Positions 40,953-48,676 of a DNA stretch of 64,000 nucleotides are shown piece by piece. The notes under the pieces are model-generated. The model saw nothing but the letters and a program-made list of their open reading frames with translations. It had not been told where the DNA came from and searched no databases. The stretch is taken from positions 90,156-154,155 of the forward strand of contig MLAK01000605.1 of NCBI GenBank assembly GCA_001839685.1, in the 5' to 3' direction. The translations under genes and the position numbers were made by a program. The stretch's first letter is position 1. Each line of letters begins with the position of its first letter. This DNA comes from Tritrichomonas foetus (taxonomy: Eukaryota; Parabasalia; Tritrichomonadida; Tritrichomonadidae).

Positions 40953-41252
40953 AAAATTTTGTTATTATATAAATTGTTTGTATTCTTTCTCAATTTTTTT
41001 TTTTTTCTTATTTTTTTGATTAAAACATCCTCTTTTTTAAATTATTGGTCAATAAATCTAGTGATGAAGAAACCAAAATCAAAGGAAATATTATAGATTC
41101 TTCCAAATATTTTGTGATAGATTATATGGCCAGATAATATTAGAAAAGATGATCGGTTGGTTGGCCGTTTAAACATCCAACTTTTTATTAAATCAAACAC
41201 ACCTATTCAATTTGAGTACCTTGGCCTTCTTTCGCTTTTCTGATTTTAGATC
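40953..41252. promoter_or_regulatory. Upstream region of RPL10A
   Basis: Contains TATATGGCCA (41123-41132), CGGTTGGTTGGCCG (41154-41167) and a pyrimidine-rich CTTCTTTCGCTTTTC stretch (about 41227-41241) just before the ATG. TTGGCC recurs twice in this short region. These are candidates for ribosomal-protein promoter elements. Confidence 0.45.
41154..41167 (+). promoter_or_regulatory. CGGTTGGTTGGCCG element, shared with RPL27
   Basis: Lies ~85 nt upstream of the RPL10A ATG. The RPL27 upstream region (minus strand, 44171-44184) has CGGTTTGGCCGGCC. The common core is CGGTT..TTGGCCG in the same orientation relative to each gene. Confidence 0.45.
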
Positions 41253-41906
41253 ATGACACACATCCATCAAGATAACTTGAAATCGGCCATCGCTGATATC
41301 TTGAAGTATTCCAACGACACCAAAAAGCGCCACTTCACTGAAACCATCGAACTCCAAATCCGTCTTAAGGGATACAATATCGCCAAGGATAAGCGTTTCA
41401 TCGGCAGCATCAAGCTTCCAAACGTCATCCGCCCAGGCCTCCGCGTTGGTATCATGGGTGACAAGATCCACTGCGAACAAGCCCAACAAGCTGGCGTATT
41501 GAATTACGATTTACAAACACTCACAAACTTCAACAAGGAAAAGAAGACCATCAAATACTGGGCCAAGAAGCACCACCTCTTCCTTGCCTCCGAAACCCTC
41601 ATCAAGAGCCTCAACAAGACACTCGGCCCAGCATTCAACAAGACAGGCAAATTCCCAGCACCAATCCGCTCAAGCGACAAGGTTGCTGATGCTGTCGACG
41701 AAGCCAAGAAGACAGTCAAGTTCAGGCTAAAGAAGTCCATCGCTTTCGGTGTCCCAGTCGCCAACGTCAAGATGACACCAGATCAAGTCTACCAAAACGT
41801 CATGCTTGCAACAAACTACGTCGTCTCCCTCCTCAAGAAGCAATGGCAGAGCATAGGCGCCATCACACTCCACTCAACCATGGGTAAGCCACACCGCGTC
41901 TATTAA
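41253..41906 (+). CDS. RPL10A: Large-subunit ribosomal protein uL1 (RPL10A)
   Basis: A 217-residue protein that aligns along its full length with eukaryotic RPL10A as I recall it: KRHFTETIELQIRLKGYNIA, KDKRFIGSIKLP, HHLFLASETLIKSLNKTLGP, FNKTGKFPAPI, VKFRLKKSIAFGVPVANVKM, VVSLLKKQWQSIGAI and the C-terminal LHSTMGKPHRVY. uL1 forms the mobile stalk beside the ribosomal E site. Codons are strikingly C-ending (AAC, ATC, AAG, GTC), unlike the AT-ending neighbours, as expected for a very highly expressed gene. The start ATG lies in ATCATGA; no intron is needed. TAAA-type signals follow the stop. Confidence 0.97.
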   Translation: MTHIHQDNLKSAIADILKYSNDTKKRHFTETIELQIRLKGYNIAKDKRFIGSIKLPNVIRPGLRVGIMGDKIHCEQAQQAGVLNYDLQTLTNFNKEKKTIKYWAKKHHLFLASETLIKSLNKTLGPAFNKTGKFPAPIRSSDKVADAVDEAKKTVKFRLKKSIAFGVPVANVKMTPDQVYQNVMLATNYVVSLLKKQWQSIGAITLHSTMGKPHRVY

Positions 41907-42517
41907 GTAGTAAATAAAAAGGTATATAAGCATCACTTAACTTGCATATATATATGTTTTTCATTCATATTTAGTTAAATATCTTATTCGTGAAATTCCC
42001 CCCTGTGTGAAAGGTCCGCAATGTGGAATTGAATAGACTCACCGGTGAGGGGTCTGCCCGCACACTTCTAATTGAATGCAATCATTCACGTGATAAGGTC
42101 TTGGTCACCAAGCACTTTCAGATGCAAATGAAGGCCTTTCATCTCGGAGGATTTCGCAAAAAATAAAAAAACGTGGATTGTTTTTGGATTCGTTTGAGCC
42201 ATGAGACATTAAATCTATTATGATAGATTATATTCATGAATCATGATTGGTTCAAGTTATTCACCTTAATTTTGTCTTTCCAAATATGAAAAAATCTTTC
42301 TATATTTTGTATTCATTTATTTCATTCGCTTTACAAATGATATATGATGAGATTTGTGTATCGAAGCAGAATTGGACGAAGAAAATAAAACGTAATTCAT
42401 CATGTTCTGAATAACTTGTAATCAATTTGTTTACAAAAAAAAAAAAATAAGAAAGGAAACAAATAACAGAGAAAGAATTGTTTAATCAAACAAAATAGAC
42501 AATCAACTATATTCTAT
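41907..42517. other. Intergenic region carrying a candidate structured RNA
   Basis: The left 300 bp after RPL10A are unusually GC-rich for this genome and hold the paired-hairpin element; the right half is AT-rich with a poly(A) tract at about 42429-42443. No protein frame was found. Confidence 0.5.
42004..42188 (+). ncRNA. Candidate structured non-coding RNA downstream of RPL10A
   Basis: Boundaries are approximate. It includes a perfect palindrome CTCACCGGTGAG, the hairpin GGGTCTGCCC, then CGCACACTTCT; a CTTGGTCACCAAG hairpin; and a possible 8-bp long-range helix between GAAAGGTC (about 42009-42016) and GGCCTTTC (about 42133-42140). A T5 run (about 42180-42184) could end a Pol III transcript. 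GAAAGGTCCGC fits the loose GNAANNUCNGN pattern I recall for conserved region I of RNase P/MRP RNA, with the long helix in the place of P4, but the span is short, so that identity is speculative. Its hairpin segment recurs at 21250-21287 with pairing preserved. Confidence 0.35.
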
Positions 42518-43498
42518 TTACGCACGGTTTCTGTTTTTATTTTGAAGGCAAAGCCTGTAGTTTGACACAAGTAAATCAAACACGATATTTGATTTTATAT
42601 CACTTTCTTTGATCATTTCACCGGTAATTGGGTGACGAGCGTGTCCTCGAGTTCTGTGGAGCCACCTTCGCAGGCAGCCTCGGCAGAAGGTGTGTCCTCT
42701 GCATGTGACTGGATCGGTGAATATGTCGTAGCAGATTATGCACTTCAATGCTTGAGGAACTGGTTCTTCTGGTGGAATTTCATAGTCGCAACGTGGCGGA
42801 TTCTTATTAGCTCTCAAAATTGAGAGCACTAATGATGAAAACAAATTTTCAACGCCGACAGTCAAAACGAGGTGCGTAAGTGGTGCAGCTATGAAGCTGG
42901 GAACAACTTCTTCAATGATCGATGGGGGAATGAAAGAAAGCTTCTTCAGAAGAAATTGTGAAAGACAGAATGCCAATTGGTTGATGACAAATATTTGGAA
43001 TGATTTGGAGAGAAAGCTGACGATTGGCCGTTTAGTTTTAGCACCTGTATTCCGTCCGATAAACGCCTGGTAAAGTGATGCAACACCAATTAGAACAGAA
43101 TTCTGAAGATTAACATTCCGATTGAAAATTGTAAATGATAGGTTGTATCTTCTCGATATGGCTTGCGAAATATACGTCGGCCATGGTATCGTCTGGAGTA
43201 CAGTTGATGTCATAAGTCGGAAGCGGCTCTCGTCCGGGGGATTAACGGAAAAAATACAAGTTGGCACCAAAACAAAACAGAAAATTACATCAGATGCAGC
43301 CAGGGATTTTTTTGGTGATCTAACTTGCTGAATAATCGATTCGGATTCAATAAGAGTGGCGAGAAATGTCGTGTCGAATGAGAATAACTTTGGCATTGAA
43401 TTGAAATTGTGCATCATGTAATCTTGAGTATCTTCTGCAACCTCTACAATGCTTTCTTGAGTATTTGCGCTGAGAGCGCGGAGATAAAGACGTAGCAT
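42518..43498 (-). CDS. Membrane protein with a C-terminal U-box/RING hybrid domain
   Basis: A 326-residue protein. The middle holds several hydrophobic segments (~68-86, ~133-148, ~170-188 and ~200-232). The C-terminus starts C253-x2-C256, C266, H269, C272-x2-C275 (IICYDIFTDPVTCRGHTFCRGCL), a RING-like first half, but the last zinc-binding pair is replaced by HPITGEMIKESDIKSNIVFDLLVSNY, which matches the second half of a U-box ('SP.TG..L....L.PN..L...I'). It thus looks like a RING in transition to a U-box. It is likely an E3 ubiquitin ligase of an internal membrane. A PEX2/10/12 peroxin is the alternative for a multi-span protein with a C-terminal RING, but trichomonads are not known to have peroxisomes. 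Confidence 0.6.
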   Translation of the reverse strand: MLRLYLRALSANTQESIVEVAEDTQDYMMHNFNSMPKLFSFDTTFLATLIESESIIQQVRSPKKSLAASDVIFCFVLVPTCIFSVNPPDESRFRLMTSTVLQTIPWPTYISQAISRRYNLSFTIFNRNVNLQNSVLIGVASLYQAFIGRNTGAKTKRPIVSFLSKSFQIFVINQLAFCLSQFLLKKLSFIPPSIIEEVVPSFIAAPLTHLVLTVGVENLFSSLVLSILRANKNPPRCDYEIPPEEPVPQALKCIICYDIFTDPVTCRGHTFCRGCLRRWLHRTRGHARHPITGEMIKESDIKSNIVFDLLVSNYRLCLQNKNRNRA

Positions 43499-43691
43499 AA
43501 ATTCAAGAAAGATAGAAACTCAACAAATATGTCAATGTGCATAATTTATCAAAAAGTTCAACTGCCTGCTCTGGAATTTCAAAATTACTTTGAAAAAGCC
43601 TATAAATTCAAGATAAGATCAGAAAAAAAAGGAAAAAAAGGTTTAAATAATATTAAATAAAAAAGAGCGTGAGTGGTCACCCTACCCGGTG

Positions 43692-43712
43692 CTCATATAT
43701 TTTTCATATGAG
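43692..43712 (-). terminator. Hairpin in the RPL27 3' region
   Basis: CTCATAT (43692-43698) and ATATGAG (43706-43712) are perfect arms around a seven-base loop, 16-36 nt beyond the RPL27 stop codon on the minus strand. It may be a 3'-UTR stem or 3'-end signal. Confidence 0.3.
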
Positions 43713-43727
43713 ACGCTCTGCATTTAT

Positions 43728-44159
43728 TTAGAATTGGAGTGGCTTGAAGAGCCATGGTAATTTGTTGTTGAGGTATTTCTGGCGGAGAACCTTGGCAACG
43801 GCTTCAAGTTGAGCTTTCTTTTCGGCAGCATCTTGCATTGAAGCAACAACTGTGTCTGGCTTGATCTTGTTGAAGAGATCGTCGTCAGATTTGACAACAT
43901 GACGAGTTAAGAGAAGGTGGTTGAAGTTGACTGTCTTTAAGAAGCATTTGACTTGTGTGCGTTTGACAAGGGTTTCTTGTGGCATGTCTTTTGTGAGCTT
44001 CTTTGGTGCCTTTTCGATACCGAGGACAACACAATGTGGGTACTTGCGGGCTTCGGTTGGTTCGTTGTAGACGGCGAGAACGATGGCCTTCTTTCCGGCG
44101 TGGCGGCCATTAAGGAGGATGACGAGTCTGCCTTGTTGGATAAGTGTCTTTGTTGACAT
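43728..44159 (-). CDS. RPL27: Large-subunit ribosomal protein eL27 (RPL27)
   Basis: A 143-residue protein, from ATG 44157-44159 (MSTKTLIQQGRLVILLNGRH). It aligns with eukaryotic RPL27 over its full length: GRLVILLNGRHAGKKAIVL, ARKYPHCVVLGIEKAPKKLT, KRTQVKCFLKTVNFNHLLLT, RHVVKSDDDLFNKI and the terminal LPWLFKPLQF, where the family ends '...WFFQKLRF'. Codon use is C/G-ending, like RPL10A. An in-frame TTG upstream adds 11 residues but falls inside the promoter element and is discarded. The stop TAA overlaps TAAATAAA. Confidence 0.95.
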   Translation of the reverse strand: MSTKTLIQQGRLVILLNGRHAGKKAIVLAVYNEPTEARKYPHCVVLGIEKAPKKLTKDMPQETLVKRTQVKCFLKTVNFNHLLLTRHVVKSDDDLFNKIKPDTVVASMQDAAEKKAQLEAVAKVLRQKYLNNKLPWLFKPLQF

Positions 44160-44170
44160 TGAGGAAAAAG

Positions 44171-44184
44171 GCCGGCCAAACCGA
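44171..44184 (-). promoter_or_regulatory. RPL27 upstream element CGGTTTGGCCGGCC
   Basis: On the minus strand this lies 11 nt before the RPL27 ATG, followed by a pyrimidine-rich TTTTTCCTC. It shares CGGTT..TTGGCCG with the RPL10A upstream region. Confidence 0.45.
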
Positions 44185-44542
44185 CATGTCAATTTTTTTT
44201 TCTATTCAAATTGACATGCCAAATAGAATCACAAAAAGTTCATCCTATCATTTGATTTATCATATTTAGGTATTGTCTCATTAATCATTAATGATTTTAA
44301 AAAAGCAGTAAAACAAAGACAGAAAATTCAGACAAGTATAAATCAGATAAAAAGCATTACGATATAATTAGATAAATCTGATATTTTTATACTTTGCTTG
44401 ATTATTTTAAATGATATTACATTTTCTAGATGATATGGTAACTCCTCTTAGAATGTCTCAATTATTTTTACAATTCTGTGTATTTTTTTTTTTGAACATT
44501 CCTTTTGAAACCAAACAAAGTGATATGAACTGGCAGGATTTT

Positions 44543-44820
44543 TTTTCCTATGAGTTTTGTTTTTTGACACTAAAAATGGGTAAATGTGATGTGACTTTGC
44601 GGGCCCCTTCGACTCATTCGGCCATTGGAAGAGGTGCTGCCACGTGACCACAGCTTCGGATCGCTTCGCTCCCTCCGCTGTGTTCACGTGGCGCACCTCC
44701 TCCATGTCGAAGTGACCCAAAGAACCAGCAAAGTTCACATCACATTTACCCATTAGGTTTTTTCCACTTTTGACCTTTATTTGACCTTTCACTTCACATT
44801 TACAAAACTCATAGGAAAAT
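44543..44820. mobile_element. 278-bp foldback element with perfect 18-bp terminal inverted repeats (MITE-like)
   Basis: TTTTCCTATGAGTTTTGT (44543-44560) is the exact reverse complement of 44803-44820. Nested inside is a second inverted pair, ATGGGTAAATGTGATGTGA (44576-44594) against 44734-44753, and a GC-rich core in which GAAGAGGTGCTGCCACGTG and CACGTGGCGCACCTCCTCC are imperfect complements. Nearly the whole element can fold on itself. No target-site duplication is evident. The frame at 44448-44792 is a by-product of the palindrome. It resembles a non-autonomous DNA transposon or foldback element; a hairpin-RNA gene is the alternative. Confidence 0.6.
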
Positions 44821-44909
44821 AAATCTCTGCCTATGAACTTTTCCTTACATTTTTTTATTCAACGAAAACTAAAAATGAAACATTAAAATTAAAAAGTTAA
44901 CTTTATTTC

Positions 44910-47900
44910 TTAAATGACTTCTGATACAGAAGTGTCAGAAGAATTATTTGAAGATGCTGATGATTTTTCTTGTCGCTTTCTTTTGACAACTACGATAATA
45001 ACTACGATGATGATTACAAGCGCAACAACACCAAAAACAACACCTAAAATAATTGGAAGGTTGTTTGGACTGTCTGGTTTTGCTTCTACAGGAGCTCCGC
45101 CAACATTTATTGCATTCTCATCTCTTTCAAATTCATGATTTAATGTCACATGACCTTTTTCTGCAACTGTTGATACTTGTAGAGAGTATCTATCTGATCC
45201 AGTAGACATCATAAAGAACAGTGAATTATATTTATCTATCCATCCACTGTATAATTTTCCATTTGCTGTCTCTTGTTCGCCAGTTACAGGAATTTCCTTC
45301 CATTGATCATCACCTGAAGGAGAGAATATTTTTAGATCACCATTAGATTTTCTTTCATTAAAATATGTGAAATTAGCTTTGTTTTCCATTGTCATCCATA
45401 AACAATAGGTTTGGTCTTTATCTAACAGGTATGTTGGTTTATCTTGAGTATTGAAACTTACAACTTGAGTTGGATCGGTAATGATATAAGTCTTTTGGCA
45501 TTTTTGATCATTTTTAATCGTAGAAAATCTAAGAACATTGTCCTCTAAGAGGGTTTTAGATGATGATATCTGAGTGATTATTAAATCTCCTTCTATATTT
45601 CCAAAATCAATAATAGGAACATCAAATGATCCATCAATTTTTGCGACTATTTTTCCTTCATTTCTGACTTCAACTACAAAATTTCTGAGATCATGGAAAA
45701 GATAAGTTGTAAATTTTCCACAATGAATAACAATTGTACCTAATGTTGAGATATCTAATGAAAAATCACCCATTCCATCAATATTCATTTCACCATTTTG
45801 ATCAGGAGTTGATGGAATATTAATTGCTTCCGTTTGTGATGGAGTTGTTGATGTTTGTGTTGGAATTGTTGGTTTCTGTGTTGGTGTTTTCAGATTAGGA
45901 TGAGTAACAGAATTATCTCCCTCAAATTCATTTTCAATAGATGAATAATCTTGGATTGTCATCGAGTTTTCGGGAAATGAATCATCAGAAGAAATAAATG
46001 GAGATTTTGTTGGTGAAAGTGAAGGCGTTTCTGTTGCAGACTGTGTTGGTGGATCAAAAATATAGATATCATCATGGTTAAAATATGCTTCTGATTCTTC
46101 ATTTTTCAAGAATTTATATTTGTCTACATCTTTCGATGATATAACGGCTTTGAAAGGAATCATATTATATTCAGTTTCATTATCAACTTTAATTCTGAAT
46201 TCGAAATATCCACTATATTGCAAATTAATATATCCAGAATAGAAAAATTGAGGTTCAGAATATTTCTCAATAACTGGCTTTCCATTTGTTTCCTTACCAT
46301 TTACTTTGCTTCCTAATGATTTGTAATATACTCTATATGGCTGGTTTAGTATGATGAGTGCATTTACCCGCTGATCTCCAACTAAAGAGTAATTTTTCAT
46401 ATCAATTTCATAGTTATTATAAATTCCGGTGAAAAAAGTTGAAGGCTGTGTAGAAATTATACCTGCAACATCAGTTTTACTTCCAATTCCATTTGAATAA
46501 AACCTAGTATGAGAAACAACAAGGCTTCTTTTGTTCTTGACAAATACAATATAAAAATCAAGTTTCGCTTCTCCTGTATAAAACACAGGATTTTCTCTTG
46601 AAAATGTCCCAATTATATCATCTCCTGCATGCATTTCTGCAATAATACCATCATCTGGCTCATAATATGTTATTGAATATACTTTGCTATAAGAAAACGA
46701 ATCACAATAAGAAAGAGATTCTTCATCAAGTGATTGTGCCTGAACAACATGTACTCCATATGTTTGACTTACATATGCAACTTTATCATTTCCTTGTATA
46801 TATTCAATATCAATATTTTCTCGTAAATTATCACTTTTAATTAGGTTTTGTTGATTTTCATTATCATAATCTTCAATGATAATTTTAATATCTTGAGATG
46901 TTGTATATCCTAGAAAATTAATGGTGTTAAGTTTATCTGTCGTTGTTGGCGAATTGAATTCAATTGTTCTGTCAGTATTAAAATAATATCCTTGAACATA
47001 GCTTTTTGCATTTTCATCAGTTGTTTCAATAGTTATATTTCTTATTTTAGGAGAAACATAGATAAAACTTGTAGAGCCTGTGAAATCTTTTTGACTTAAA
47101 ATATATTCGCCAGGTTCAGATTTAGCAATGATTCTTGTGCCTGGAAAATAAAATAAACCAATTTTAACTTTAGAACTTTTAGCTTCTGGGCTTAATGTCA
47201 TGGATAGATAGTTATTATTGGTTAATAATGATGAAGCTTGTGTGGAAAAATGAAAAGCATAAGAATCGTTGGCGAAATCATTTTCAATTCTAATTGAATT
47301 TTCCACATCATTGTTAATTACAAAATAATAGTTTGATACTGATCCACTAGTGGGAAATCTACAAGCAATACTCCAATAGTTAGATATTCCAAAATCAAGT
47401 TCATGAAATCCATAAAGTCCATGAATAGATGCTGTATTTTGTTCATCTAAAACTTTATCTTCACCTTTTTTTACAATCCTGGAGATATTGCCAGGAATAA
47501 ATGACAACCTATATTCGGTTTCATATTTTTTCATAAAATCTTCTGATAATTCAACAGACACAGATGGATATACTGTGAAGAAATTTGGGACCTTTCCAGA
47601 ATATTCAATCTTTTTATTCCGTGATAGATATTTCCATATGTAACTAACACCATTAACATTTTGCTGCCCATTCCCAACTACAGAATCTTTATTTCCAGAA
47701 TATAAATGAGAGTTTGGTTCTGCTTGTACATAAAATGTATGGGTATAACTGTAATCATGTGGCATTTGCCAAAAGCAATGTTGATAAGTATCATAGTCAC
47801 CACCAACTGTTGTGATATTTACATAAGAATAAGTTCTCTTATTATCAATATTAATGACGTTCCATTTTTCAAATGGTGATGTAGATAAGAAGAGAGATGG

Positions 47901-48293
47901 ACAATCTGTTAAAAATTTCATTTTAAAGGCATTTACCATGATTTCATAAGAATCATCATTAGAATTTGATTTCACAGTTAAATATCCTCCATTTAATCCA
48001 AAGTATACAACTCTATTTTCTTCACTCAAATCACCGATTGGGCTATCATCATTGTTGTAAGCTGCTGCAGTAAAGCCATCTTTGTTTAATATTACTAATG
48101 TAGTTTTATGAAGACATCTGATTGTTAACTCTTTTTCAGTTGTGCGGTATTCCTTAGTATATACATCTTCTTCATAGAATGTTTCTTCCTGTGAGAGAAT
48201 TTGTATCCATAATAACCAAAAAACAAACATATTTAATACCAAAATTATGATGAAGTAGAATTTGATTGAAATTTCTATTAAAATCATGACCAT
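44910..48293 (-). CDS. Large type I surface membrane protein
   Basis: A 1127-residue protein. The N-terminal hydrophobic segment (within residues 1-35, IKFYFIIILVLNMFVFWLLW) is a signal or anchor. A long extracellular-type region follows, rich in Tyr, Ser, Asn and Thr with many potential N-glycosylation sites and beta-strand character. A Thr/Pro/Ser stalk (~755-850, e.g. TQSATETPSLSPTKSP) is mucin-like. Near the C-terminus is one transmembrane helix (LPIILGVVFGVVALVIIIVV) followed by a basic stop-transfer KRKRQEK and a short Ser-rich tail. No known adhesin repeat was recognised. Such proteins probably contact host or substratum, but that is inference. Start choice: ATG 48293 overlaps the ATGGTCA motif, so ATG 48287 (two codons later) may be the real start; a TTG lies before. 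Confidence 0.75.
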   Translation of the reverse strand: MVMILIEISIKFYFIIILVLNMFVFWLLWIQILSQEETFYEEDVYTKEYRTTEKELTIRCLHKTTLVILNKDGFTAAAYNNDDSPIGDLSEENRVVYFGLNGGYLTVKSNSNDDSYEIMVNAFKMKFLTDCPSLFLSTSPFEKWNVINIDNKRTYSYVNITTVGGDYDTYQHCFWQMPHDYSYTHTFYVQAEPNSHLYSGNKDSVVGNGQQNVNGVSYIWKYLSRNKKIEYSGKVPNFFTVYPSVSVELSEDFMKKYETEYRLSFIPGNISRIVKKGEDKVLDEQNTASIHGLYGFHELDFGISNYWSIACRFPTSGSVSNYYFVINNDVENSIRIENDFANDSYAFHFSTQASSLLTNNNYLSMTLSPEAKSSKVKIGLFYFPGTRIIAKSEPGEYILSQKDFTGSTSFIYVSPKIRNITIETTDENAKSYVQGYYFNTDRTIEFNSPTTTDKLNTINFLGYTTSQDIKIIIEDYDNENQQNLIKSDNLRENIDIEYIQGNDKVAYVSQTYGVHVVQAQSLDEESLSYCDSFSYSKVYSITYYEPDDGIIAEMHAGDDIIGTFSRENPVFYTGEAKLDFYIVFVKNKRSLVVSHTRFYSNGIGSKTDVAGIISTQPSTFFTGIYNNYEIDMKNYSLVGDQRVNALIILNQPYRVYYKSLGSKVNGKETNGKPVIEKYSEPQFFYSGYINLQYSGYFEFRIKVDNETEYNMIPFKAVISSKDVDKYKFLKNEESEAYFNHDDIYIFDPPTQSATETPSLSPTKSPFISSDDSFPENSMTIQDYSSIENEFEGDNSVTHPNLKTPTQKPTIPTQTSTTPSQTEAINIPSTPDQNGEMNIDGMGDFSLDISTLGTIVIHCGKFTTYLFHDLRNFVVEVRNEGKIVAKIDGSFDVPIIDFGNIEGDLIITQISSSKTLLEDNVLRFSTIKNDQKCQKTYIITDPTQVVSFNTQDKPTYLLDKDQTYCLWMTMENKANFTYFNERKSNGDLKIFSPSGDDQWKEIPVTGEQETANGKLYSGWIDKYNSLFFMMSTGSDRYSLQVSTVAEKGHVTLNHEFERDENAINVGGAPVEAKPDSPNNLPIILGVVFGVVALVIIIVVIIVVVKRKRQEKSSASSNNSSDTSVSEVI

Positions 48294-48294
48294 C
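48288..48294 (-). promoter_or_regulatory. ATGGTCA overlapping the start of the surface-protein gene
   Basis: On the minus strand ATGGTCATG spans the first two in-frame ATG codons. If the motif is a promoter element, translation probably begins at a later ATG (48287 or beyond). Confidence 0.3.
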
Positions 48295-48676
48295 AATTTG
48301 CAGCTAAAATGTCAAACAATTTTCTATGCCTAAGTATTCAATTTTAAAAGAGTTCATAAAATTTTTCTGCCATGAATGTGAATTTGGTTATTTTTTTTGA
48401 ATTGGCGATTCGTTTCTTTTCAAAATTGCATGATTTAATAGAAATCATTGAATGAACAATTATTTTTCAATTATTTCAGAATGTGCAATTTAAGAAAAAA
48501 AGAAAATCTCAAAAAATACAAAAAAATAATATTAAAAATATATAATTAATATTATATATTTCACATAACATTTATTATAATTTTTATATCGAACAAATAA
48601 AAAATAATCAACATCGAAAATTATTATAAAATTAGATATTGATCAAAAAATCAATAAATAAGACACAATATAAGCA
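48294..48676. other. Intergenic spacer
   Basis: Extremely AT-rich (long A/T-only stretches at about 48510-48640) between the start of the surface-protein gene and the end of the TOR gene, both on the minus strand. No feature could be supported apart from the motif at its left edge. Confidence 0.35.

Noticed and set aside
42518..43498. Peroxin PEX2/PEX10/PEX12
   Set aside because: Multi-span plus C-terminal RING is suggestive, but the finger lacks the second zinc site, the N-terminal peroxin motifs were not seen, and trichomonads are not known to have peroxisomes.
44448..44792. Minus-strand 114-codon ORF
   Set aside because: It lies largely inside the 278-bp foldback element; its composition follows the palindrome and no domain is visible.
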